A stretch of 18,583 nucleotides of DNA from positions 1 to 18,583 of the forward strand of contig JBBDRV010000210.1 of assembly GCA_040905285.1 (NCBI GenBank), given 5' to 3'. The DNA is from JBBDRV01 sp040905285. Lineage in GTDB: Bacteria; Bacteroidota; Rhodothermia; Balneolales; Balneolaceae. Below the pieces are notes generated by a model. That model worked only from the letters and a program-made list of their open reading frames with translations, ran no database searches and was not told the origin of the DNA. Positions 1 through 7,800 of the stretch are shown here, piece after piece; positions within the stretch are counted from its first letter, which is position 1; each line of letters begins with the position of its first letter. Both the position numbers and the translations under genes were made by a program.

Positions 1-65
1 CGACCCAAACGACTCGAATAAACCTCAAAGCGAAAGACCCGAAAGCTAAAAACAATCGCGGTATA

Positions 66-83
66 TGTCAACCTTCAAAGAAC
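66..83 (-). promoter_or_regulatory. possible rRNA-operon leader (boxA-like) element, reading out of the left edge
   Basis: Read on the minus strand this stretch is GTTCTTTGAAGGTTGACA. It resembles the GTTCTTTGA-type conserved element I associate with rRNA operon leaders and spacers of Bacteroidota, and the E. coli boxA antitermination sequence. It also contains a TTGACA -35-like hexamer, with a weak TAGCTT 17 bases further on. It lies just after the dedA stop, so it would belong to a transcript leaving the window. No 16S sequence is present in the remaining 65 bases, so this is a guess. Confidence 0.2.
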
Positions 84-91
84 TTGTTTTT

Positions 92-730
92 TTATAATTC
101 CTGATTATTCTTTCCTTTTCTCTTTAAATAGAAGATCAGACGCACTATTATAAACAGAACAATACCGGCAAGAATAACCCTTCCGTAGATATTCAGATAC
201 GTACCAAGCACTTTCCAGTTTTCATAAACAAACCAACCCAGACTCAACAGGATAGAATTCCACAATAAAGAACTGGCCGTGCTGCTCAGGATTGTTGTTT
301 TTATTCTGGTCCGGTAAATTCCGGAAGTAATGGCAATGACAGATCTTGTGCCTGTGAGAAACCGGTTGGCAAGAATTACCCACTGTCCCCACATCTGCAT
401 CCATCGCTTGCCTCTTTCGAAGTATTTGATATCAATAATTTTCATCAGCCAGAAATCTTCCCGCTTCTCATCGATCCTGTACCCCCAGTAACTGCCTATC
501 CAGTACATGGTCATAAAGCCCATAACAGATGAAGCCGTAGTCAGAACAAGCAAATTCCCGAATCCCACAATCCTTTCGGCGGCAAGATATCCCCCGAAGA
601 CCAACAGCAGATCTCCGGGAATCGGGGGAACAATATTTTCAAAATAGGACACAAGAAAAAAAATTGAATAGATGCTCAGCGGGGAAAGAGTGAAAATCCA
701 CTCGATGGCATCGTTCAGAAAAACCTCCAT
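92..730 (-). CDS. DedA family membrane protein (SNARE-associated / VTT domain)
   Basis: A 212-residue integral membrane protein of the DedA/Tvp38 family, whose members act in the inner membrane and have been linked to polyprenyl-phosphate or phospholipid translocation and membrane homeostasis. Visible family marks are the re-entrant-loop motif FENIVPPIPGD near residues 30-40 and the downstream NRFLTGTRS motif near residues 122-130, both placed between hydrophobic segments. The C-terminus is a membrane segment followed by a basic tail (KRKGKNN). The start is the ATG abutting the ispF stop codon, with zero bases between, and a GGAGAG Shine-Dalgarno-like sequence lies inside the end of ispF. It is the last gene of the queA-ispD-ispF-dedA operon. 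A role in undecaprenyl carrier recycling would fit the upstream isoprenoid genes, but that is inference. Substrate is unknown; family assignment is secure. Confidence 0.9.
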   Translation of the reverse strand: MEVFLNDAIEWIFTLSPLSIYSIFFLVSYFENIVPPIPGDLLLVFGGYLAAERIVGFGNLLVLTTASSVMGFMTMYWIGSYWGYRIDEKREDFWLMKIIDIKYFERGKRWMQMWGQWVILANRFLTGTRSVIAITSGIYRTRIKTTILSSTASSLLWNSILLSLGWFVYENWKVLGTYLNIYGRVILAGIVLFIIVRLIFYLKRKGKNNQEL

Positions 731-1213
731 CTAACTCTCCGTCTTGAGAAGAACCACGGCATGTGCTGCGATCCCCTTTCCCTCACCCACAGGACCCAGC
801 CTTTCGCTGGTTGTCGCTTTTACAGACACATCACCGGTATCGATTCCCAGGTGAACAGAGATTGACCGGCGGATCTTCATCATGAACGGCTGTAATGCCG
901 GCTTTTCCGCAATGACGGTTGAATCGATATTACCGATTTTCCATCCCCTCTCCATCACCATCCGGCTGACTTGCCGTATTAATTCACTGCTGTCTGCACC
1001 GGCCCACCGGCTATCCGTATCGGGAAAATGAGTGCCGATATCCCCCAGTGCGATTGCTCCCAGCATAGCATCCGTTATTGCGTGAAGAAGCACATCTGCA
1101 TCAGAATGACCTGCCGGCCCCTTTTCATATGGAATTTCCACACCTCCTATAATACAGGGGCGGCCGGCAACCAGCTGATGCAAGTCATACCCGTATCCTA
1201 TCCGAAAGTCCAT
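731..1213 (-). CDS. ispF: 2-C-methyl-D-erythritol 2,4-cyclodiphosphate synthase
   Basis: IspF converts CDP-methylerythritol 2-phosphate to the 2,4-cyclodiphosphate, releasing CMP, in the cytoplasmic MEP isoprenoid pathway. The 160 residues match the usual length. Metal ligands are visible as D10 and H12 in GYDLHQL and H44 in the segment HSDADVLLHAITDA. The C-terminal TTSERLGPVGEGKGIAAHA motif is also present. The start ATG is preceded by a clear GGAG five bases upstream (GGAGTTAAG then ATG), one of the better ribosome binding sites in the window. It follows ispD by 21 bases and is immediately followed by dedA, so the genes are surely cotranscribed. IspD and IspF are separate proteins here, not the bifunctional fusion seen in some proteobacteria. 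Confidence 0.96.
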   Translation of the reverse strand: MDFRIGYGYDLHQLVAGRPCIIGGVEIPYEKGPAGHSDADVLLHAITDAMLGAIALGDIGTHFPDTDSRWAGADSSELIRQVSRMVMERGWKIGNIDSTVIAEKPALQPFMMKIRRSISVHLGIDTGDVSVKATTSERLGPVGEGKGIAAHAVVLLKTES

Positions 1214-1234
1214 CTTAACTCCATTATCATACGA

Positions 1235-1930
1235 CTATTTTTGATCCAGCAACATTTTTGCCATTTGAAAATCGAAAGGATAGGTAATCTTGAAATTACT
1301 CCCGCTCCCTCCGACCAGGGTCACCTTCTTCCCTAAAAATTCAACCAGTGAAGAATCGTCCGTCCCCTGATAGCCATACCGCCTTGCATATTCACAGGCT
1401 TCACCAATAAGCTCAAGACGGAAAATCTGGGGGGTTTGTGCCTGCCAGAGAGACCGTCTGTCCGGGGTTTCCACAATGTGTCCCTTCTCGTTTATCCGTT
1501 TGATTGTATCCCCGGCCGGCATACCCAATACGGCTGCCCCGCTTTTGTCTGCCACATCCAGGCATTGCCGGATTTCTTCCTGGCTGATGAACGGCCGGAC
1601 AGCATCATGAATTGCAACCAGACCGACAGACTGATTCGCTACACGGAGAGCATTCATAACCGAACCCTGTCTCTCCTTACCTCCCCGTACGACATTGAAT
1701 TCAATACGTCCGGGAATTCTGTCCCGCAGCTGTTCCGCCTTCTGAATAAACCCGCGGGAGGTAGCCACTATGATCTGCCTGAGGGATACAAATCCAGTAA
1801 ACCGTCTCAAGGTGTGCTCCAGAATAGTTTTTCCGGCTATTTCAAGATAGGGTTTCGGCACATCCTCTGCCATCCGGCGGCCGGCTCCGGCGGCCGGCAC
1901 GATCAAAATGAATTCGGGATCTGGCAACAT
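1235..1930 (-). CDS. ispD: 2-C-methyl-D-erythritol 4-phosphate cytidylyltransferase
   Basis: IspD transfers CMP from CTP to methylerythritol 4-phosphate, the third step of the MEP pathway. The 231-residue protein opens with the nucleotide-binding signature AAGAGRRM (residues 13-20) followed by K26 in VPKPYLE, the two sites that hold CTP. AIHDAVRPFI, TPQIFR and GTDDSSLVE are further family motifs. The start ATG lies only 2 bases after the queA stop codon and has no Shine-Dalgarno sequence, so translation is probably coupled to queA. ispF follows after 21 bases. Nothing looks truncated or unusual. An IspD-like cytidylyltransferase for another polyol (TarI type) is the only alternative, and the ispF neighbour makes it unlikely. 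Confidence 0.95.
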   Translation of the reverse strand: MLPDPEFILIVPAAGAGRRMAEDVPKPYLEIAGKTILEHTLRRFTGFVSLRQIIVATSRGFIQKAEQLRDRIPGRIEFNVVRGGKERQGSVMNALRVANQSVGLVAIHDAVRPFISQEEIRQCLDVADKSGAAVLGMPAGDTIKRINEKGHIVETPDRRSLWQAQTPQIFRLELIGEACEYARRYGYQGTDDSSLVEFLGKKVTLVGGSGSNFKITYPFDFQMAKMLLDQK

Positions 1931-1932
1931 TC

Positions 1933-2985
1933 TCAGACGATTAACATGGCATCCCCAAAGGAAAAGAAACGATAGTTCATTTTCTTCGCCTCCTCGTACG
2001 CTTCCATGAGAAAATCATAGTCTGCAAATGCAGCCGCCAGCATCAGAAGCGTGGATTCCGGACGGTGAAAGTTGGTAATGAGGGCTTCCGTAATTTTAAA
2101 ATCATAAGGCGGATAAATGAATTTGTCCGTCCAGCCTGTACCCGGTTTGGACATGCCGCTTGCCATAACACTCGTCTCTATTACCCGGGTTGCCGTGGAT
2201 CCGCACGAGAACACCTTTCTTTTTTTGCTCCGGAGCGCTTCGTTGATCTTGTCGGATGTTTCCCTGGAGATGAAATAATTCTCTGAATCCATTCTGTGCT
2301 TGGTTAGATCTTCCACTTCCACAGGGCGGAATGTTCCCCATCCTATGTGCAGGGTGACTGGCAGGAACTCGACACCTTTCTTTTCAAGTTTTTTTACCAG
2401 GTTCTCGGAAAAATGCATCCCGGCTGTCGGTGCGGCTACAGCACCTCTTTCCTTGGCAAAAATCGTCTGATATCGCTCCTTGTCCTCTTCTGTCGGTTCG
2501 CGATCGATATAAGGCGGCATTGGCATCTCGCCGATTTCATCAAGAATATTGTAAAGGTCATCATTTGGTCCGTCGTACAGAAACCGGATTGTCCTGCCTC
2601 TCGAGGTGGTATTGTCTACGACTTCCGCCATCAGATCTTCTCCGAAATAGAGCTTGTTGCCGATTCTGATCTTTCTGGCAGGCTCTACCAAAACATCCCA
2701 TAACATATTTTCAGGCTGAAGCTCCCGGAGAAGAAAAACCTCAATACTTGCATCCGTCTTCTCCTTTTTCCCTTTCAATCTTGCAGGGAAGACTTTCGTA
2801 TTGTTATAAACAACGACATCCCCTTTATTCATGTATTTATGAATGTCGGAAAACTTTTCATGGCTGATGGATTTCTCCTCTCTGTTTAAAACCATCAGCC
2901 TGGAAGAGTCTCTTGGATCTGCGGGTTTTTCAGGGACTTTCAGATTTTCAATTTCAAATTTGAAGTCCGTAAGTTTCATTTTCAT
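1933..2985 (-). CDS. queA: S-adenosylmethionine:tRNA ribosyltransferase-isomerase
   Basis: QueA moves the ribosyl part of SAM onto 7-aminomethyl-7-deazaguanine in tRNA, giving epoxyqueuosine at the wobble position. The 350 residues fit the family. Signatures are PRDSSRLMV near residues 24-32, VYNNTKVFPARLKG at 59-72, GEMPMPPYI at 152-160, GAVAAPTAGMHFS at 181-193 and the C-terminal TNFHRPESTLLMLAAAF. The listed start gives MKMKLTDF; the second ATG, six bases in (2977-2979), gives MKLTDF and agrees better with the usual N-terminus. Neither has a Shine-Dalgarno sequence. It is the first gene of the four-gene minus-strand operon, with the promoter presumably in the approximately 220-base divergent region to its right. 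No other queuosine gene is present in the window. Confidence 0.95.
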   Translation of the reverse strand: MKMKLTDFKFEIENLKVPEKPADPRDSSRLMVLNREEKSISHEKFSDIHKYMNKGDVVVYNNTKVFPARLKGKKEKTDASIEVFLLRELQPENMLWDVLVEPARKIRIGNKLYFGEDLMAEVVDNTTSRGRTIRFLYDGPNDDLYNILDEIGEMPMPPYIDREPTEEDKERYQTIFAKERGAVAAPTAGMHFSENLVKKLEKKGVEFLPVTLHIGWGTFRPVEVEDLTKHRMDSENYFISRETSDKINEALRSKKRKVFSCGSTATRVIETSVMASGMSKPGTGWTDKFIYPPYDFKITEALITNFHRPESTLLMLAAAFADYDFLMEAYEEAKKMNYRFFSFGDAMLIV

Positions 2986-3092
2986 ATCAGTAGCGAATTT
3001 GTGAAATTGAGATCAGCGGGAATTTAGCCTTCTAATATAACTTTTTTCACGTAGCAGGACAAACTGCATATTAAAAACGGTTCTCCCCATTG

Positions 3093-3119
3093 ACCGGATC
3101 CGGTTTGCGGAAACGCAAA
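3093..3119. repeat. palindrome plus adjoining inverted repeat in a divergent intergenic region
   Basis: Two dyad-symmetric elements touch each other here. ACCGGATCCGGT (3093-3104) is a perfect 12-base palindrome. TTTGCG and CGCAAA (3104-3109 and 3114-3119) form a 6-bp inverted repeat around GAAA. Neither strand has a U-tract after the stem, so an intrinsic terminator is unlikely. They lie 20 to 46 bases upstream of the proposed -35 of the secreted-protein operon and about 110 bases upstream of queA. An operator or a binding site for a nucleoid or transcription factor is possible; chance cannot be excluded. Confidence 0.4.
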
Positions 3120-3138
3120 AAATTAGTTAGCAGAATTA

Positions 3139-3167
3139 TTTACTAATAGTCTTTCATTGATTATACT
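3139..3167 (+). promoter_or_regulatory. sigma70-like promoter for the secreted protein / LytR_C / rsfS operon
   Basis: TTTACT (3139-3144) and TATACT (3162-3167) are separated by exactly 17 bases. They match the -35 consensus at 4 of 6 and the -10 consensus at 5 of 6 positions. Transcription would begin near 3174, giving a leader of about 38 bases before the ATG at 3212 that contains AAAAAGGA. The region is AT-rich, so this is a prediction from sequence alone. Confidence 0.45.
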
Positions 3168-3211
3168 TAATAAAGGATCAAAAGCGTTTGCTTCTAAAAA
3201 GGACAATGGAT

Positions 3212-3718
3212 ATGAAAAAGTGTTTGCTGATAGTGACCCTGCTTGTCTTTGGTGGAATTTCGGTTGCAGAAGCCCAGCTCAGGGAACATTTGGCAGGCCC
3301 CGGGGATTACACAGGAGCTGTGTTTAAAACCGATCAGTCTTCTTCCGGGTCACTGGGCAGTCTGATGGAATCGCTTAAAATGGACATGGGTCACTCCTAC
3401 AGCATGAGTTTTGGCAGTGTCGGCGGCCGGTATCAAAGTCTCAATGCCTATACCAATCATATGTCTTTTGATTTCAGTGAGAACCTGACCGGCAACGTCG
3501 ATCTATCGGTTTTGCATTCACCGTTCGGAGGCTCGCTAATGAGTATGGGCAATAACGATCTTGGCGCCAGAATCGTTATCGACCGGGCTCAGGTAGATTA
3601 CCAGATTTCTCCAAATACCAGCCTGTCCGTACAATTTTCCCAGCGACCTTATTATTCACCTTTTGGAATGGGCAGCTCCCCCGGTTCATTCCGTACAAGA
3701 AATAATTACTGGTACTAA
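3212..3718 (+). CDS. small secreted protein of unknown function, beta-rich
   Basis: I do not recognise this 168-residue protein. It starts MKKCLLIVTLLVFGG, a classic signal peptide with likely cleavage after A-E-A before Gln, so it should be exported across the inner membrane. The mature part is rich in Gly, Ser, Met, Asn and aromatic residues and shows alternating hydrophobic/polar stretches such as NLTGNVDLSVLHS, ARIVIDRAQVDY and TSLSVQFSQRPYY. Those read like amphipathic beta strands of a small outer-membrane or surface protein. It ends in an aromatic Trp-Tyr. The open frame extends to a TTG at 3188, but the ATG at 3212 sits 8 bases after AAAGGA and begins the signal peptide directly, so I chose it (an ATG at 3206 is also possible). 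The LytR_C gene begins 9 bases downstream. Confidence 0.7.
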   Translation: MKKCLLIVTLLVFGGISVAEAQLREHLAGPGDYTGAVFKTDQSSSGSLGSLMESLKMDMGHSYSMSFGSVGGRYQSLNAYTNHMSFDFSENLTGNVDLSVLHSPFGGSLMSMGNNDLGARIVIDRAQVDYQISPNTSLSVQFSQRPYYSPFGMGSSPGSFRTRNNYWY

Positions 3719-3727
3719 ACAGGCTGA

Positions 3728-4180
3728 ATGTCGGAAAACAGATCTGAACAAGAGGGTTATATACTTAATGCAGCTATAGGATTTTTAAGTGTGCTTCTGT
3801 TCATCCTGGTCACAGCGCTCTTTCTCCGTGTGATTTATCCTCGTATTCACAGTGACCGTGCAGCCCGGGACCCTATACTCATCAGCGAAATAATACAGCT
3901 TGAAGTACTCAACGGGTGTGGCGTGCCGGGAGTTGCCACCAGGTTCACTTCGGCACTACGCAGTTATGGCTTCGACGTGGTGGAATCCGGTAATTTTGAC
4001 AATTTTGACATGACTGAGACGATCATCATTTCCAGGAACGGCAATATGGAAAATGCAAACCGCGTTGCGAGAGCTCTCGGTCTGGACAGCGATCGGATTC
4101 TTCTGGAAAGATCCGACGATTTCTACCTTGATGCAACTCTCGTCATCGGATCCGACTTTCCTTCATTAAATATCGAGTAA
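3728..4180 (+). CDS. membrane-anchored LytR_C domain protein
   Basis: A 150-residue protein with one N-terminal membrane segment (about residues 12-36) and a short cytoplasmic N-tail, followed by a domain of about 85 residues matching the LytR C-terminal family (LytR_C): QLEVLNGCGVPGVATRF starts it near residue 57 and NANRVARALGLD lies near residues 109-120. In LytR-CpsA-Psr enzymes this domain follows the catalytic phosphotransferase domain. Here that domain is absent, so the protein is a stand-alone extracytoplasmic LytR_C unit of unknown role, perhaps in cell-envelope assembly. Its position between a secreted protein and rsfS, with gaps of 9 and 21 bases, suggests one operon. LytR_C next to rsfS is, as I recall, recurrent in Bacteroidota-related genomes. 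The ribosome binding site is weak. Confidence 0.82.
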   Translation: MSENRSEQEGYILNAAIGFLSVLLFILVTALFLRVIYPRIHSDRAARDPILISEIIQLEVLNGCGVPGVATRFTSALRSYGFDVVESGNFDNFDMTETIIISRNGNMENANRVARALGLDSDRILLERSDDFYLDATLVIGSDFPSLNIE

Positions 4181-4201
4181 TCATATGCAAAAAATAATTT
4201 T

Positions 4202-4627
4202 ATGGTAAGTTCAACTGAAGCAGCCCCGGGACAATTCAAAAAAACCGACTCGCAGAATGCTGCAGATTCCAAAGCATTGATTAGCTGCAGTGCCAATGCC
4301 TTGCTTGAAAAGAAAGCGAAGGACATCGTTCTGCTGGACGTGCGTGGATTGACCACATTGACAGATTATTTTCTGATATGCCACGGCACCTCCGAAACCC
4401 ATATCAAGGCTCTGGCAAACCATGTGCTTGACCAGGTACGGGAAAAACTCGGAGAGAAAGCCTGGAAACAGGAAGGGCTGGATACCAGAAGATGGGTTAT
4501 CCTGGATTACGTAAATATCGTCCTGCACATATTCAATGAAGATAAACGGAGCTATTACGGTATAGAGAGAATGTGGAATGATGCGGAAAAAACCGTTATC
4601 ACAAACACCTATAGTGAAAATGAATGA
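4202..4627 (+). CDS. rsfS: ribosome silencing factor RsfS (Iojap/DUF143)
   Basis: RsfS binds ribosomal protein L14 on the 50S subunit and blocks joining with 30S, shutting translation down when nutrients are short. The 141-residue frame carries the domain from about residue 26 to 130: KKAKDIVLLDVRGLTTLTDYFLICHGTS-type sequence, then KQEGLDTRRWVILDY and VVLHIF-like NIVLHIFNEDKRSYYGIERMW, all family hallmarks. About 25 extra polar residues precede the domain, making it slightly longer than average (usually about 105-125). The start ATG follows an AT-rich AAAAAATAATTTT leader without a Shine-Dalgarno sequence. It appears to be the last gene of the three-gene operon. No hairpin followed by a T-run was seen after it. 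Confidence 0.93.
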   Translation: MVSSTEAAPGQFKKTDSQNAADSKALISCSANALLEKKAKDIVLLDVRGLTTLTDYFLICHGTSETHIKALANHVLDQVREKLGEKAWKQEGLDTRRWVILDYVNIVLHIFNEDKRSYYGIERMWNDAEKTVITNTYSENE

Positions 4628-4657
4628 ATCAGCTCGTTCCTGTCAGTCACTCCTGCT

Positions 4658-4794
4658 TTACCCGCCCCGCTTTTTAAAGACCATGTAGATCAGGACTCCG
4701 CCTGCCAGATTTATTACCTCCAAGCGGACAGGAAGTAGGCAACCGTTGCGCTGAACCGGACAGCCGCTACCGGTTTAATCAGAGCAATCAGCAT
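4658..4794 (-). pseudogene. possible decayed C-terminus of a membrane protein (frameshifted)
   Basis: In the 242-base gap between rsfS and the kinase, the minus strand encodes two hydrophobic stretches in different frames. The first runs from an ATG at 4792-4794 through LIALIKPVAAVRF and ATVAYFLSAW to a stop at 4714-4716. The second, ending at 4658, reads EVINLAGGVLIYMVFKKRGG then stop, which looks like a last membrane helix with a basic tail. One base of shift near 4720 would join them. I cannot name a family with confidence; a LysE-type transporter tail crossed my mind. Both stretches are short, so chance is a real alternative. Confidence 0.22.
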
Positions 4795-4869
4795 GGAGAA
4801 CCGGAATAAGGGAAAGAAAAAATCCGTTAATTAGAGTAATATTCTATTGAATTCAATTTTCCGGATCCA

Positions 4870-7800
4870 ATGAAGACTCAGCTTTCCAGACCCATTTTGA
4901 CCCTGCTCCTGTTGACTGCAACAGTAGTTATTCTATATAGCGGGTTTGAATTCTATGTACATGTCAACTCTCCACAAAACAAAGCGCCTGAAAAGCTGAT
5001 GGAGAAAAGCCTGGATACGGCTGAAAAACTCTTCAACAGCATCAATGCTGATTTTTCCGGCAACACTCTGCAACTGAAAGACCGCATACGCACCAGGCTG
5101 TCCGAAAGTTTGTCGCGCCAGGCTATCTACGGTGAAATGGAACGGTATCCCTTCTGGAGCAGCTCCGTACAAAGAAACAGCGAACTGTTCATCTGGAATG
5201 GATTTGCCCTTACTTCACCCCCGGAGATAGAGGATTTGCCGGATGATTCCCTGTACGTCAATATTTTCCGCCGCAACAATGTCATTTTCCTTTTTGGGAA
5301 AATCTCTTTTTCGATTGGAGAGGAAGACCATTTCACCCTGTTTACAACCAGCCGCCTTGAACAGCAAAACGTCATACCGATCGCCGAGGAGCAGGAATTC
5401 GATCTTGCCGGCCATCCTGATCTCAGAAACAGGTTTCCCGTTCATTTCAATTTTTCCGACCCGCCTTCCGCACAGCCTGAACATTACCGGACACTGCAAA
5501 CTGCAAATGCGGATTCCGTGGGTATTGTATTTGCTGACGAGTCGGATATCGATTCCTATATATCAGATTCTGAATCAGTGGCAAGCCGATGGCGCACTTT
5601 TTTTCACATTCTTCTGTTTGTATTCGGCGCCGCACTGTTCTTCTACTGGTCCTATTCCCTCAGGTCCTGGACAAGCCTCATTCTGCAGCTTACTGTAATC
5701 CTTTTTATCTGGACGCTTTTTGCCCGCTCGGAAATACCGGTTCAGTGGATTCCACCTTTTTTCCCCGGACTTGAAGCGGACCAGTTAAATTCACTGCGGG
5801 CGATTTCGTACTATGCCATTCATTCTGTTTTCACTTTTTTTATTGCATTTTCAGTTATCACGACATTGACCAGGAAATGGAATCTGGCAAGTCCTGAAAA
5901 GCACTACCAGACTTTTTTATACTCTTTCCTGATTGGCATCCTTAATGTAATCGTGATCCTTTTTTTCCTGATCACTACACACTGGACGGCTGAAGCAGCA
6001 GATATAGCACTGCTGGACCTTGAACTGATTCCGGATCTGCCCAGCTGGATTCTCTTTATCGCCACCGGTTTCTTTATCTGCTCAATCGCCTCTCTGCTAA
6101 TCGCCGCATGGTGGTTCCTTTTTATTACGGAAAAAGATAAAACGGCGGTAATCAGCCTGATTGCAATCGTCGGTTTTTTCCTTTTTTATTTTGTTGCCGA
6201 CAAGATTCTGGGAATATTCCTTTTTGAACGGTGGATGTTTCTGCTGTCGTTTGGCCTGTTTTGCTCTTTTATAGGCAGCGCCGTCTACATTTATAAAAAC
6301 CCGGAGTCATTCCTTCAAATATCAGGATTCCGTCTGTTAATGCTGGCTGCATTGCTTACATCCGCCGCCGGTTACACCATTTACGTCAATGCCTATTCTG
6401 AACAGATGGACGAACAGCTGATCGCAACCGCTGAAGCGTTCGCGGCTGAACAGGATGAGAGCGCCGAAAATGTTACATACGATCTTCTCACTGCAATTGA
6501 ACAGCGGATGCAGTTCATTTCCGCCAGAGATATTGAAGAAAATCTTTCGTCTGTACAATCACAGTTTCAGCGTGCCATACAATCAAGTATCAGGGAAGAA
6601 TGGCGACCGTACTCCTACGATATCCAGTTACTGGATTCCGAGGGCCGGATGATCAGCGATTATGCCACCAATTTTGATTCTCCGGGAGCGGGTTATCTTG
6701 ACATGAGGAGAATAGAGACTTCCTATCAGCAGGAGCAGATACGCAGGCTGACGAACAGGCCGGTCGTACAAAACAGGCCTGCATCCCTGCAAAGTGAAAA
6801 TTTTATGACCTACTACAGGGGATGGATTCCGATATACGACAATTTTGACACAGAAGAGAAAATAGCATGGATTGTTTCAGCAGTATACGTCGAAAGACCC
6901 GATTTCAACAAGCCGATCCGGGCCGTTCTTGCCGCATCTACAGTCGATGACTGGAGGACGTCATACTATATGGCAGAATTCCGGAATGGAAGGCTCGATA
7001 AAAATACGGTTAAAGGAATCTATGCCAATCAGCCAAAATACAACAGGCTTTCCGACAGGGAAATGGAAATTGTCCGGGAGGATACCATTGCATTTATATC
7101 CAACCTGACTGTTCACGGCACCTTCCGGGAACTTATCTTTAAAGATTCTGAAGAAACCATCATTAAGGCAAGCACCCCGCTGCCCGGTTTTAACAACCAT
7201 CTGTTTTCCTTCTTTCGCATCAATGTTGTCATTCTGGTTGCCGGACTGATTTTATTCCCTCTCTTCTCATTTATCGGCCTGAAAACATTCAGCCTCTTCA
7301 GCCAGAGCCGAAAATTTCAGAACCGCCTGCTTGACGGGCTTGTATTGGCCACCCTGCTGTTTCTCATCGTGTTGATTGTCGCTACACAGCATGCCGTAAA
7401 CCATCAGAATGAGTCCAACCTGCAACGGGAAATTATCACCAAACTTGACAATCTGGCTGAATCCATACGAACTGAGCAGCAGCAGAACAGGGATAACCTT
7501 GAATTCATCCCTCTTTCCAGGGCAACCTCTCCCCTGGACGCCGATGCCATCTTCTACCGCAATTATATGGTTTCCGAATCGACCACACCACAGATATTCC
7601 AGCAAAACCTACTGCCCCGGATGTTGCCCTACCCGGTGTATGATTTTCTCTACAACCGCCAGAGAAACCATGTGGTAAGGACCATCGATATCGGCAATGA
7701 AACCCTGCTGATTGGCTACCGGGTTATCCACTCTGAAGAAAACGAGCCGATCGGTGTTGCCGCCATACCGACCTTTCTTCAGTCGCCCCTGTATACTGAA

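Noticed and set aside
1436..1975. Plus-strand open frame of 179 codons opposite ispD
   Set aside because: Shadow of the clearly conserved ispD frame; the product looks like random sequence with scattered Cys and Pro.
4846..4857. 12-base palindrome ATTGAATTCAAT just before the kinase start
   Set aside because: AT-rich symmetric sequence of this size is readily due to chance, and it is not placed on a convincing promoter.
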